Assembly (NCBI GenBank): GCA_016215645.1
Contig: JACRIX010000077.1
Span: forward strand, 1 to 49,114
From: Rhodocyclales bacterium
GTDB taxonomy: Bacteria > Pseudomonadota > Gammaproteobacteria > Burkholderiales > Rhodocyclaceae
DNA length: 49,114 nucleotides
Reading direction: 5' to 3'
Part shown: in pieces, positions 9,962 to 17,046 of the stretch
Position numbering within the stretch: position 1 is the first letter of the stretch
How the letters are laid out: every line of letters begins with the position of its first letter
The notes under the pieces: model-generated
What the model was told of the DNA's origin: nothing
Databases searched by the model: none
The model's input: only the letters and a program-made list of their open reading frames with translations
Program-made: the position numbers and the translations under genes

Positions 9962-10627
9962 ATGGGAAAGATGATCGATTTCGAGCGCCCCGATGGCAGT
10001 GCCTGCCGTGGCTATCTCGCCAGTGCGGGGCCGGGTCGCCCCGGCGTGGTGGTGATCCAGGAGTGGTGGGGTCTCAACGATCAGATCTGCGGCATTGCCG
10101 ACCGCTTTGCCCGTGCCGGCTACAACGCGCTGGCGCCGGACCTGTTCAAGGGCCGCGTGACGCAACAGCCGGACGAGGCCAGCCATTTGATGAACGGGCT
10201 GGATTTCCCCGGTGCCACCCACCAGGACATTCGCGGCGCGGTGGATCACCTGCTGAACCTGGGGGGCAAGGTCGCCGCCATGGGCTTCTGCATGGGTGGG
10301 GCGCTGGCGATTGCCGCCGCCGTGCATGTGCCCCGGCTCAGTGCCGGCGTCTGCTATTACGGCATTCCGCCCAGGGAGTTTGCCGACCCGGCCGACATCC
10401 GCATTCCCTTCCAGGCGCATTTCGCCCGCAGGGACGACTGGTGCACGCCGGCGGCGGCCGACGGGCTGGAGGCGGCGATGCGCGCCGCCGGCAATCCGCC
10501 GGAACTCTTCCGCTACGAGGCCGATCACGCCTTCTTCAACGAGCGCCGCGGCGAAGTGTATGACGCGGCCTGCGCCACCCTGTCCTGGGAGCGCATGATG
10601 GGCTTCCTGGCGAAGCATCTGTCCTGA
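9962..10627 (+). CDS. Dienelactone hydrolase family protein
   Basis: A 221-residue alpha/beta hydrolase with the Cys-Asp-His triad of dienelactone hydrolases: Cys110 in GFCMGGALAIAAA, an Asp in ARRDDW (158/159), and His189 in YEADHAFFNE. The QEWWGLN segment (33-39) supplies the family's active-site Glu. No signal peptide, so cytoplasmic. A ribosome site GAGGAA lies upstream at normal spacing. Neighbours give no aromatic-degradation context, and many members of this family act on unknown esters or lactones, so the substrate is open. The ankyrin gene follows after 3 bp, suggesting one operon. Confidence 0.9.
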   Translation: MGKMIDFERPDGSACRGYLASAGPGRPGVVVIQEWWGLNDQICGIADRFARAGYNALAPDLFKGRVTQQPDEASHLMNGLDFPGATHQDIRGAVDHLLNLGGKVAAMGFCMGGALAIAAAVHVPRLSAGVCYYGIPPREFADPADIRIPFQAHFARRDDWCTPAAADGLEAAMRAAGNPPELFRYEADHAFFNERRGEVYDAACATLSWERMMGFLAKHLS

Positions 10628-10630
10628 GCC

Positions 10631-11089
10631 ATGGCCACCCCCGACCTCACCCCTGCCGACTGGGTCAACATCAGCCTCACCGAGGCCATGCTGGCCCGCG
10701 AGGGCCCGCCCTTGTATGTCGCCGCCAGGCTCGGCTGCGTCGCGGCGACGCGGGTGATGTGCGAGGCCGGGACCCATCTCGAAGTGCTCGGACCGAAGCG
10801 TGACCGGCCGCTGCATGCGGCGGCGGCCAACGGCCATACCAATGTCGCCGCGACCCTGGTCAGCGCGGGCTGCGAAGTGGATCCGCAGGACGAGGACGGC
10901 AACACGCCGTTGATTACCGCCGTACTCCATGGCCAGGCCGGGCCGGTGGAACTGCTGCTGGCCGTTGGCGCCGACGTCAATGTCGCGCGGCTGGATGGCA
11001 TGACAGCGGTGCATATCGCCCAACTGCCGGGCACGCCCAAGGCAATCTACGAACTGGTCATGCTCGGCCAGGAAGAAGACCAGGCTTGA
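10631..11089 (+). CDS. Ankyrin-repeat protein
   Basis: A 152-residue soluble protein with about four ankyrin repeats: GPPLYVAARLGCVAATRVM, RPLHAAAANGHTNVAATL, NTPLITAVLHGQAGPVELL and MTAVHIAQLPGTPKAIYEL. No catalytic or export signal. It starts 3 bp after the dienelactone hydrolase stop and precedes a deoxyribosyltransferase-like gene by 16 bp. Ankyrin proteins bind other proteins; the partner here is unknown. Confidence 0.88.
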   Translation: MATPDLTPADWVNISLTEAMLAREGPPLYVAARLGCVAATRVMCEAGTHLEVLGPKRDRPLHAAAANGHTNVAATLVSAGCEVDPQDEDGNTPLITAVLHGQAGPVELLLAVGADVNVARLDGMTAVHIAQLPGTPKAIYELVMLGQEEDQA

Positions 11090-11105
11090 ATCGGTTTCTC
11101 GCCGC

Positions 11106-11570
11106 GTGAAGCTCTACCTGGCCGGTCCCGATGTGTTTCGTCCCGATGCGGCGCAATGGGCCGCATCGGTGCGTCTGCAATGCTCGGCCGCCGGGCACGA
11201 GGCGCTGGTGCCGCTCGACAGCGAGCCAGCCTCGGCCGCGGCGATTTTTCGCAACAATTTGCGGCTGATTGCCGAGGCGGATTGTGTCGTCGCGAACCTC
11301 AATCCCTTTCGCGGTGCCGAGCCGGATTCGGGCACCTGTGTCGAAATCGGTTACGCACTGGCGCTGGGCAAGCCGGTGGTCGGCTACGCGGCGGACCTTC
11401 GACCGCTACGCGAGCGCCTGGCGGCTGCGGATGCCGACGGTGTTTGCCGCGATGCCGCCGGCTGGCAGGTCGAGGATTTCGCCTTGCCGATGAACCTGAT
11501 GCTGGCCGTACCGCTGCGTCTGGCCCAGGGCGGATTGGCCGACGCACTGCGCGAACTCGATCGCGCCTAG
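11106..11570 (+). CDS. Nucleoside 2-deoxyribosyltransferase-like protein
   Basis: A 154-residue protein of the nucleoside 2-deoxyribosyltransferase fold. The N-terminal YLAGPDVF, the NLNPFRGAEPDSGT loop and the putative nucleophile Glu80 in CVEIGYALALGKPV fit enzymes that swap bases on deoxyribonucleosides or hydrolyse nucleotide N-glycosidic bonds. It starts with GTG at 11106 (GTGAAGCTCTACCTG) and I see no clear Shine-Dalgarno, which leaves the start somewhat uncertain, but the motif YLAGP sits at the right place. The 3' end overlaps convergent yaeQ by 4 bp. Confidence 0.85.
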   Translation: MKLYLAGPDVFRPDAAQWAASVRLQCSAAGHEALVPLDSEPASAAAIFRNNLRLIAEADCVVANLNPFRGAEPDSGTCVEIGYALALGKPVVGYAADLRPLRERLAAADADGVCRDAAGWQVEDFALPMNLMLAVPLRLAQGGLADALRELDRA

Positions 11571-12118
11571 GGCGTGCCCGGGGCCATCCGGGTGTGCGGC
11601 GCGATGTGCAGGCTTTCGCCGTCGGCAATCAGCCAGGCTTCGTTTTCCTGCAACGTGCATTGCAGCGTCATCGAGCGTTGCGCGAGTGCCGCGAGTGCCT
11701 GGGTTTCCTGGGGAACCAGGTCGATCACGGTGAGCTTGTCGAGCTTGCGCAGGGCCGCCTGGTTCTGTTGCCACCACATGTCGGCGACGCGGCCGCCGTA
11801 GGTCAGCACCAGCACGCGATTCGAGCGGCCGCAGGCGCGGCGCAGGCGCTTTTCGTCGGGGAGGCCGACTTCAATCCAGAGTTCGATGGTGCCGGTGAGG
11901 TCCTTGCGCCAGAGGTCGGGTTCGTCCTCGGACGACAAGCCCTTGCCGAAGCTGAGCGCCGCGTCCGCATTGAGCATGAAAGCCAGCACGCGGACCATCA
12001 TGCGTTCGTCGGTTTCCGAGGGGTGGCGGGCGACCTTCAGTACATGCGTCGCGTAGTAGCTGCGGTCCAGATCGGCGATCTGCAGTTCCGCCGTGAAGAT
12101 GGTCGACTTGAGGGCCAT
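11567..12118 (-). CDS. yaeQ: YaeQ family protein
   Basis: A 183-residue protein matching YaeQ from MALKSTIFTAELQIADLDRS through the family core ARHPSETDERMMVRVLAFML and ELWIEVGLPDEKRLRRACGR. YaeQ has a compact fold resembling PD-(D/E)XK nucleases; its biological role is not settled (it was once reported as a suppressor of rfaH loss). It is cytoplasmic, with no signal. It is transcribed toward the deoxyribosyltransferase-like gene and lies downstream of the nuclease-like gene across a terminator, so it probably has its own promoter in 12119-12249. Confidence 0.92.
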   Translation of the reverse strand: MALKSTIFTAELQIADLDRSYYATHVLKVARHPSETDERMMVRVLAFMLNADAALSFGKGLSSEDEPDLWRKDLTGTIELWIEVGLPDEKRLRRACGRSNRVLVLTYGGRVADMWWQQNQAALRKLDKLTVIDLVPQETQALAALAQRSMTLQCTLQENEAWLIADGESLHIAPHTRMAPGTP

Positions 12119-12249
12119 GGCTGGGGTGCGAAACCGTGGATTAAACTACAGAAACGTCACCAGGGTGTTGCGGTTTTTACCATTTGACTTTGGCCAGTCG
12201 CAGGCATACAGTGAAATCGCTTCCAGCTTGGGGCGACCTCCGGAGGACC
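12119..12249. other. Intergenic between yaeQ and nuclease-like gene
   Basis: About 130 bp, less GC-rich than its surroundings. It should hold the yaeQ promoter (minus strand); a TTTAAT stretch at about 12140-12145 is a possible -10. No RNA gene or repeat recognised. Confidence 0.3.
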
Positions 12250-12969
12250 TTAGCGCTGAGACCGATTCCGCGATTGATGCTTCCCTACATAGTCCGCTAA
12301 CACCGGACTTCGGCCCGCAGGGGCCGCGCCGATTTGAGACACAGCTTGCGGGCGCCATACAAATTCAGCTAAAGCAAAAAGCCCGTTCCGGCCCTGGCCC
12401 CAACGGGCTTTGTCATTTGGCTCCGCCCGGAGCGCAGTCACGCCCTTGCGCTTGCGCCATTCCCATGGCGGGATCGGGGATTCGTCGCGCCACAGACCGA
12501 TGCGGCGCGTTCTGGCGTCGAATTCGGCGTACTCGTAGTAGCCCTGGTCTTGGAGCGTCTGCTCGCGGCGTTCCTCGCGGAACCACCAGGCCAGCCCGGC
12601 CTCGATCTGGGCCAGCGCCACGTCGCGACTCGGCGGGCAGGTGGCGCAATGTGCCGGGGTGGTCAGCAGTTTGCCGATGAGGCGGCCGTAGGCGTCTTCG
12701 CGGATTTTTTCGACCATGACACGCTTGCCGAGCAGCAGGTCGGCAAGCGCGCGTCGTGATTCGGCGGCAAATGGCTGGCGCGAATCCGGTGCCGCGATGG
12801 CAAACAGGCGCACTCGATGCCGTTGGCCCTGCATGTCTTCAATGACCAGACTGTCGCCGCTGACCAGCTCCACCACCTTGCCGGTGACGTTCTCCGCCCG
12901 GGCGGGTGACAGGCAGAGGATTGCCCCAAGGGGAGCTACCCAGGCAAGGAGATTCCACAGGCCCCTCAT
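12250..12969 (-). CDS. Thermonuclease (SNase)-like secreted protein, possibly altered 3' end
   Basis: Begins MRGLWNLLAWVAPLGAIL with a signal peptide ending near SPARA-EN, then an SNase-like domain (VVELVSGDSLVIE, RVRLFAIAAPDSRQPF, DAYGRLIGKL). In staphylococcal nuclease the metal and catalytic residues are two Asp, a Glu and two Arg; here the first Asp and both Arg positions appear kept, but the usual (V/I)D(T/A)PE reads AIAAPD, so the second Asp is Ala and the Glu is Asp. Activity may be reduced or different. The frame continues about 50 codons past KRKGV, through a terminator hairpin, to a stop at 12250. A TGA at 12415-12413, just before the hairpin but one frame away, suggests a small indel moved the original end. 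Confidence 0.75.
   Translation of the reverse strand: MRGLWNLLAWVAPLGAILCLSPARAENVTGKVVELVSGDSLVIEDMQGQRHRVRLFAIAAPDSRQPFAAESRRALADLLLGKRVMVEKIREDAYGRLIGKLLTTPAHCATCPPSRDVALAQIEAGLAWWFREERREQTLQDQGYYEYAEFDARTRRIGLWRDESPIPPWEWRKRKGVTALRAEPNDKARWGQGRNGLFALAEFVWRPQAVSQIGAAPAGRSPVLADYVGKHQSRNRSQR
12376..12410 (-). terminator. Intrinsic terminator lying inside the nuclease-like ORF
   Basis: On the minus strand AAGCCCGTT (12410-12402) pairs with AACGGGCTT (12387-12379), a 9-bp stem ending in a run of five T (12380-12376). It lies before the stop codon of the overlapping nuclease-like frame, which is unusual. Confidence 0.75.
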
Positions 12970-13100
12970 GGCGCTACCGCAACGAGGTTGGCAACCGCCC
13001 ATTTGACGCCGGCGTCGACCCTGCGGGATACTCCGTCCGCAAGCAGGCGGTGCGCCCCGGAGGGAGCACGCCGCTGATGACAACGGGGGAGTTGATTGGC

Positions 13101-13538
13101 ATGAGCTTGATGCAATGGAGCGTGAATTACTACACCGGCCTGCCAGAGGTGGACCGGCAGCACGAGGCCTTGTTCGGGCTGGTCAATCGCCTGTACGATG
13201 CCCGGGGGCATCGCGCCGAGCTGATCGAGCAGGCCTTCATCGACTTGCGCGACTACGTGCGCGAGCATTTCTCGCTGGAGGAAAGGCTCATGGCCGAATC
13301 CGGCCTCGACGCCGGCTATATCGCGCGCCACCGCGCCGCCCATGAGAACTTCATCATGCGCGTTGACGAACTCTGGGACATTCATTGTGCCGGGAGCGAT
13401 TCGGCTGCCGAAGAACTGCTCGGCTTCCTCATGGCCTGGCTGCGGGAACACATCCTGCATACCGACCGCAACATGGCCCTGGACATCCACGCCAGGATGG
13501 GTACGCAGGCGCCGCACAACCAGTTCGCGCACTTCTAG
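13101..13538 (+). CDS. Bacteriohemerythrin
   Basis: A 145-residue oxygen-binding diiron protein. The ligand set is intact: His21 (DRQHEALF), His56 and Glu60 (REHFSLEERLM), His77 and His81 (RHRAAHENF), His117 and Asp122 (REHILHTDRNM). The N-terminal W-SVNYYTGLPEVDRQH is the family opening. I chose ATG 13101 because it is closest to the conserved start and has GGGGAG upstream; an in-frame ATG at 13077 would add 8 residues. Bacterial hemerythrins store or carry oxygen or sense it. The stop overlaps the convergent DUF3301 gene by 4 bp. Confidence 0.93.
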   Translation: MSLMQWSVNYYTGLPEVDRQHEALFGLVNRLYDARGHRAELIEQAFIDLRDYVREHFSLEERLMAESGLDAGYIARHRAAHENFIMRVDELWDIHCAGSDSAAEELLGFLMAWLREHILHTDRNMALDIHARMGTQAPHNQFAHF

Positions 13539-13867
13539 TGCAGCGTCGGGCTGACGGCCACAAGCCGCAGGCCGGTATTGACCACCAGCACCTCGTCGCC
13601 GAGCATCACCAGGCTGCCGCGCCGACGATTGTTGCCGGTGTCGCTGTAGTCAAAGCCGTAGGCGCGACGCAAGCGCAGCCGACCGTCGTCATCGCGCGCC
13701 AGGCTGAGGCTGGCAATCGCCACCGTGTCGTCGAGCAGTTGCAAGGCGTCGGCGGCGCAGGCGGCCTTGGCCGCGCGGATGCCGATGTCGCGCACATGCA
13801 CGCTGTCGTACCAGAGCCAGGCCAGTGCGCCGAGAAAGATCAGGGCTAGCAATTCGAGCGTCGGCAT
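13535..13867 (-). CDS. DUF3301 family small membrane protein
   Basis: A 110-residue protein with one N-terminal membrane segment (LELLALIFLGALAWLWY) followed by the DUF3301 pattern: AADALQLLDDTVAIASLSLARDDDGRLRL then YGFDYSDTGNNRRRGSLVMLGD. The family is common in beta- and gammaproteobacteria and has no known function. It lies 100 bp downstream of the NosR-like gene on the same strand, with a possible -10 (TATGAT, minus strand, about 13941-13936) suggesting separate transcription. Confidence 0.85.
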   Translation of the reverse strand: MPTLELLALIFLGALAWLWYDSVHVRDIGIRAAKAACAADALQLLDDTVAIASLSLARDDDGRLRLRRAYGFDYSDTGNNRRRGSLVMLGDEVLVVNTGLRLVAVSPTLH

Positions 13868-13967
13868 CGGCGATGGTCGTGACAGCGGTCGTGGGAACGG
13901 GTGGATGATTTCGAGGCATGACGCCTCGATCCATCATCATAATCGGCGGCGGGACCTTCGGGTGCTT

Positions 13968-16094
13968 TCAGGTGTCCGGTGAGCGATTCACGCAGGGATG
14001 GATTTTCAACGCCTTGCCCTTGCGCACCAGCAGCAGCTGCGGTCCGCAACGATTGGTGTCGTGATAGATGCCGACACAATCGAGGCACTGGTGGCACTCG
14101 TCATAGTCGATGGCGCCGTCCGGCGCAATGGCATCGTAGCGGCAGGCGATGCGGCAGCGCTGGCAGGGCTGGCCGCAGGCCTCGATGCGCGGCAGCCAGG
14201 CCCGGCGCCGCAGCCGGCCGCCCAGCGTCAGCGCCGCACCGAGCGGGCAGACGAAACGGCAGAAGAATTTGTATACCACCGCGCCGGCCAGCAGCAGTCC
14301 GACGGCCCAGAGCAGGAACGGCCATTCGCGCTGGAAGCCCACCGTGATGGCGGTCTTGAAGGGTTCGATCTCCACCAGCCTTTCGGCCGCGGCGGGGGCG
14401 AAGGCGGCGCTGCCGACCAGCAGCGCGAGCACGGCGTAGCGGCTGCGTGCCAGCACGCGTGACAGACGGGCCGGCAGGCGCCATTGCGGGATGCGCAGGG
14501 CGCGTGCCAGCAGGCCGACGAACTCCTGCAGGGCGCCGAAGGGGCAGAGCCAGCCGCAGAAGGGACCGCGACCCCAGACCGCCAGGCTGAGCAGGGTAAA
14601 GGCGATCAGCAGCAGGGACACCGGGTCGTAGAGGAAGCTCTTGAGCCCGGCGCCGGCGGCGAGCGACTTGATTGCGCCGGTGATCTGCACGATGGAAAGC
14701 TGGCCTTGCGCATGCCAGCCAATGAACAGCAGCGTGAAGGCGAGGAAGCCCGTGCGGAACAGCCACAGTGTGCGAGGCTTGATCGACACGGCGCGCGGTC
14801 GCCGCAGCACGGCGCTCAGCAGCAGCAGGGCCAGGCCGATGACGATCAGGTCGGGCAGGCGTCCCTGCCAGGCCTGCAGCCATTCCGGCAGCGGCTTCGG
14901 CGGGTAATCGAACAGCTCGCCGGGCGGCGTGTAGTGCAGGTTGATCTGCTGCTGCGTTACCACCGGCATGATGAAGCCGCGGCCGCGACTGACGGTGAAG
15001 CGGAAATCCAGCGGCCGGCCCGGATCGAGCCCGGCATGCGCCGGCGCGGTGAGGATCAGGGCGCTGCCCGCATCGCCGAAGCCCGGCAGTTGCGCATAGT
15101 CGCGATTGGCGTCGCGCAGCTCGATCGGCAGTTCGCTTTGCACCAGCGCCAGGCGTGGCGGCGCCGTGCCGGGGACGAAGGCCTCGTCGACCAGCGCATA
15201 GCGGCCGCGCGTGGCGATCCAGAAGGCCGGGCGGTCGTCCACCAGATAGGCCTTGAACCTTTCCCAGGCGGCGTCGCCGAGCAGATTGCGGCCTATGGTC
15301 GGCGCGTTGAGGTAGGCGACATGGATTTCGGCGAAGAGCTCGTCGGGCTTGCCCAAGGCTTGCGCATCGGTGCCGGCGCCGTCGCTGCCGGCGAACAGCT
15401 TTTCGATGTCGGCATTGCTGAAGGCGATGCGCTGCACGTAGCCGCGCTTGACCAGGGTGGCGAAGTCCATGCGCTCGAAGGGCAACGCTCTGACCACGGC
15501 CGGCGGCGCGCCGCTGCCGGGATCGGCAAAGCCGAGGCGGGCCCGGGCGACGGCGAGCGAGGCGGCAAGCACCGACTGATTGACGATGCGCACCGAGGCG
15601 GTGGCCTTGGCCACGCCGTCCAGCACGACCCGGTTGCCGCCGCCACCGGAACGGGTGTTGCCGTAGGTGCTGGAGACGGTGATTTCCTGCTTGAGGCTCT
15701 TGCCCTGGTACTGCTTGACGAATTCCTGGAGCGGCAGCGGACCGAGGCCGCCAAGGAACACCGGTTCGTGCTGGCGCAGGACTTCGACATCCATGAACTT
15801 GCCACCGGCGTCGATCGCCACCAGCAGGTTCATCGGCGTGCCCTCGAAGCCCGGGATCGGCGCCAGGTCGATCGACTCGAAGACATAGCCGACCGGACCG
15901 GCGTCCGGCGTCAGTTCGCTGGTGAGCGGCCAGGCGGGCACTTCGCGCAGCTTGTCGCCGACGTGCAGCGGGCGCTGGAAGCGGCGTTCGATGTCGGCGC
16001 GGGCCAAGTCGCCGGCCAGCGCCGAAAGGCAGCACAGAGCGCCGAGCAGCAGGCCCGCAAGGGCTCGTGTCCACGCCCCAAGCCTTGCCTGCAT
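13968..16094 (-). CDS. NosR/NirI-like FMN-binding polyferredoxin membrane protein
   Basis: A 708-residue membrane protein: signal/transmembrane start MQARLGAWTRALAGLLLGAL, a periplasmic FMN-binding domain (about 40-180, with DGVAKATAS where NosR-type proteins carry the flavin-attachment threonine), then several transmembrane helices with CGWLCPFGALQE and CRFVCPLGAAL, and two C-terminal cytoplasmic Fe-S motifs (CGQPCQRCRIAC and CHQCLDC...CGP). NosR feeds electrons to nitrous oxide reductase, but no nos gene is here; instead it is divergent from tonB and a two-component system in front of a PQQ dehydrogenase. I infer an electron-transfer or flavoprotein role tied to that cluster. The frame can start at 16226; I prefer ATG 16094 because the signal sequence begins there. 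Confidence 0.82.
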   Translation of the reverse strand: MQARLGAWTRALAGLLLGALCCLSALAGDLARADIERRFQRPLHVGDKLREVPAWPLTSELTPDAGPVGYVFESIDLAPIPGFEGTPMNLLVAIDAGGKFMDVEVLRQHEPVFLGGLGPLPLQEFVKQYQGKSLKQEITVSSTYGNTRSGGGGNRVVLDGVAKATASVRIVNQSVLAASLAVARARLGFADPGSGAPPAVVRALPFERMDFATLVKRGYVQRIAFSNADIEKLFAGSDGAGTDAQALGKPDELFAEIHVAYLNAPTIGRNLLGDAAWERFKAYLVDDRPAFWIATRGRYALVDEAFVPGTAPPRLALVQSELPIELRDANRDYAQLPGFGDAGSALILTAPAHAGLDPGRPLDFRFTVSRGRGFIMPVVTQQQINLHYTPPGELFDYPPKPLPEWLQAWQGRLPDLIVIGLALLLLSAVLRRPRAVSIKPRTLWLFRTGFLAFTLLFIGWHAQGQLSIVQITGAIKSLAAGAGLKSFLYDPVSLLLIAFTLLSLAVWGRGPFCGWLCPFGALQEFVGLLARALRIPQWRLPARLSRVLARSRYAVLALLVGSAAFAPAAAERLVEIEPFKTAITVGFQREWPFLLWAVGLLLAGAVVYKFFCRFVCPLGAALTLGGRLRRRAWLPRIEACGQPCQRCRIACRYDAIAPDGAIDYDECHQCLDCVGIYHDTNRCGPQLLLVRKGKALKIHPCVNRSPDT

Positions 16095-16278
16095 CAGGCG
16101 GGAGCCCGGTGTGTCAGCCACGGGTGTCGCTGTATCGTCATGCGACAGTCCTAGCAAGGACGGGGCCAGCCGTTCGCGAACATCGCCCCCGGTCAGGCGT
16201 GGCGAAAATCCTGTCATGATTTTCATGATTCGATGCCCAAGGCTGGAAGCTGGCCGGGCGATGCGTTAGCGTGGCGCC
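16095..16278. promoter_or_regulatory. Divergent control region between nosR-like gene and tonB
   Basis: About 184 bp if the NosR-like protein starts at 16094. It contains one TCATGA-N3-TCATGA site (16215-16229) and a TGCGACAG octamer (16141-16148) like those before the PedF-type gene and aorA. Confidence 0.45.
16215..16229. promoter_or_regulatory. TCATGA-N3-TCATGA operator candidate, site 1
   Basis: TCATGA-TTT-TCATGA, 50 bp before the tonB ATG and 120 bp before the chosen NosR-like start. Same spacing as sites at 18927 and 29906. Confidence 0.6.
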
Positions 16279-17016
16279 ATGAACAGCCTCGCGCTTGGCG
16301 TTCCCGCCGGCTTTCCCTCCTTTGCCATGCCGCTCGCGGTTCGCGACTGGGGTTTTGGCGCGGCCGTCGCGGCGTCGGCGCTGATCCACGGCATTGCCCT
16401 GGGGTGGTTGCCCGGCCTCGAAGCTCGCCTGGACGAGCCGCCGCCGGCGCTGCGGGTTCGCCTGGCCGTACCGACACCGCCCGCCGGGCTTCCCGCCGTG
16501 TCGCCAGCGCCGACTTTCCCGCCTGTGTCGGCTCCGGCGCTGCGCCCCGCGCCCGATCCGACGCCGCCACAACGACCCGCCGCGCTGCTCGCCAGCCCGT
16601 TGCCGCAGGCGCAGCCGGAATTCGTGTTGCCGCGCAGGATCGATCCGCCCGTGGCGGTGCCGATCGACCTGCCCCTGCCTGCCCCGACGCCCGCGGCGCT
16701 GCGCCCGGCGGTGGTCGACCCGGCACGGCTGGCTGCCTACGGCCGGGATCTGGCGGGTGCACTGGCCGCGCACCAGCGCTACCCGCGCATCGCCCTGTTG
16801 CGCCAATGGCAGGGCACCACCCTGCTGCAACTGGAGCTCGCGGCCGACGGCCGTTTGCTCGGGGTCCGCGTGCTGAGTTCGAGTGGCCATGACACGCTCG
16901 ACCGACAGGCGCTGGATATGGTGCGCGCGGCGGTGCCGCTGCCGGCCACGCCCGCGGCCCTGGCCGGCCGACCGCTGACCGTCGATGTGCCGGTAGTGTT
17001 CCGGATTGCTTCCTAA
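16279..17016 (+). CDS. tonB: TonB-like energy transducer
   Basis: A 245-residue TonB: one N-terminal membrane anchor (WGFGAAVAASALIHGIALGWL), a long Pro/Ala-rich periplasmic linker (about 50-145), and a C-terminal TonB domain with the hallmark Tyr168-Pro169 (HQRYPRIALLRQW) and LELAADGRLLGVRVLSSSGHDTLD. TonB couples the inner-membrane proton gradient to outer-membrane receptors. Copy 3 of the dispersed repeat lies in the linker. It is the first gene of tonB-kinase-regulator; receptors at 19025 and 27454 and an ExbB-like/DUF2149 pair at 24876-25732 are the natural partners. Confidence 0.9.
   Translation: MNSLALGVPAGFPSFAMPLAVRDWGFGAAVAASALIHGIALGWLPGLEARLDEPPPALRVRLAVPTPPAGLPAVSPAPTFPPVSAPALRPAPDPTPPQRPAALLASPLPQAQPEFVLPRRIDPPVAVPIDLPLPAPTPAALRPAVVDPARLAAYGRDLAGALAAHQRYPRIALLRQWQGTTLLQLELAADGRLLGVRVLSSSGHDTLDRQALDMVRAAVPLPATPAALAGRPLTVDVPVVFRIAS
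16494..16515 (-). repeat. 22-nt dispersed repeat, copy 3
   Basis: Matches the common form at all 22 positions, on the minus strand. It lies in the Pro-rich linker of tonB, encoding Ala-Val-Ser-Pro-Ala-Pro-Thr. Confidence 0.75.
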
Positions 17017-17046
17017 ACCGTTGCGAACGCTCCGGGAGGGGTATCG

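Noticed and set aside
10525-11040. Minus-strand open frames opposite the dienelactone hydrolase and ankyrin genes
   Set aside because: Low-complexity translations without family similarity; shadows of the plus-strand genes.
12093-12680. Plus-strand open frame across the yaeQ/nuclease gap
   Set aside because: Runs antisense through the nuclease-like gene and terminator, no ribosome site, Arg/Pro-rich shadow composition.
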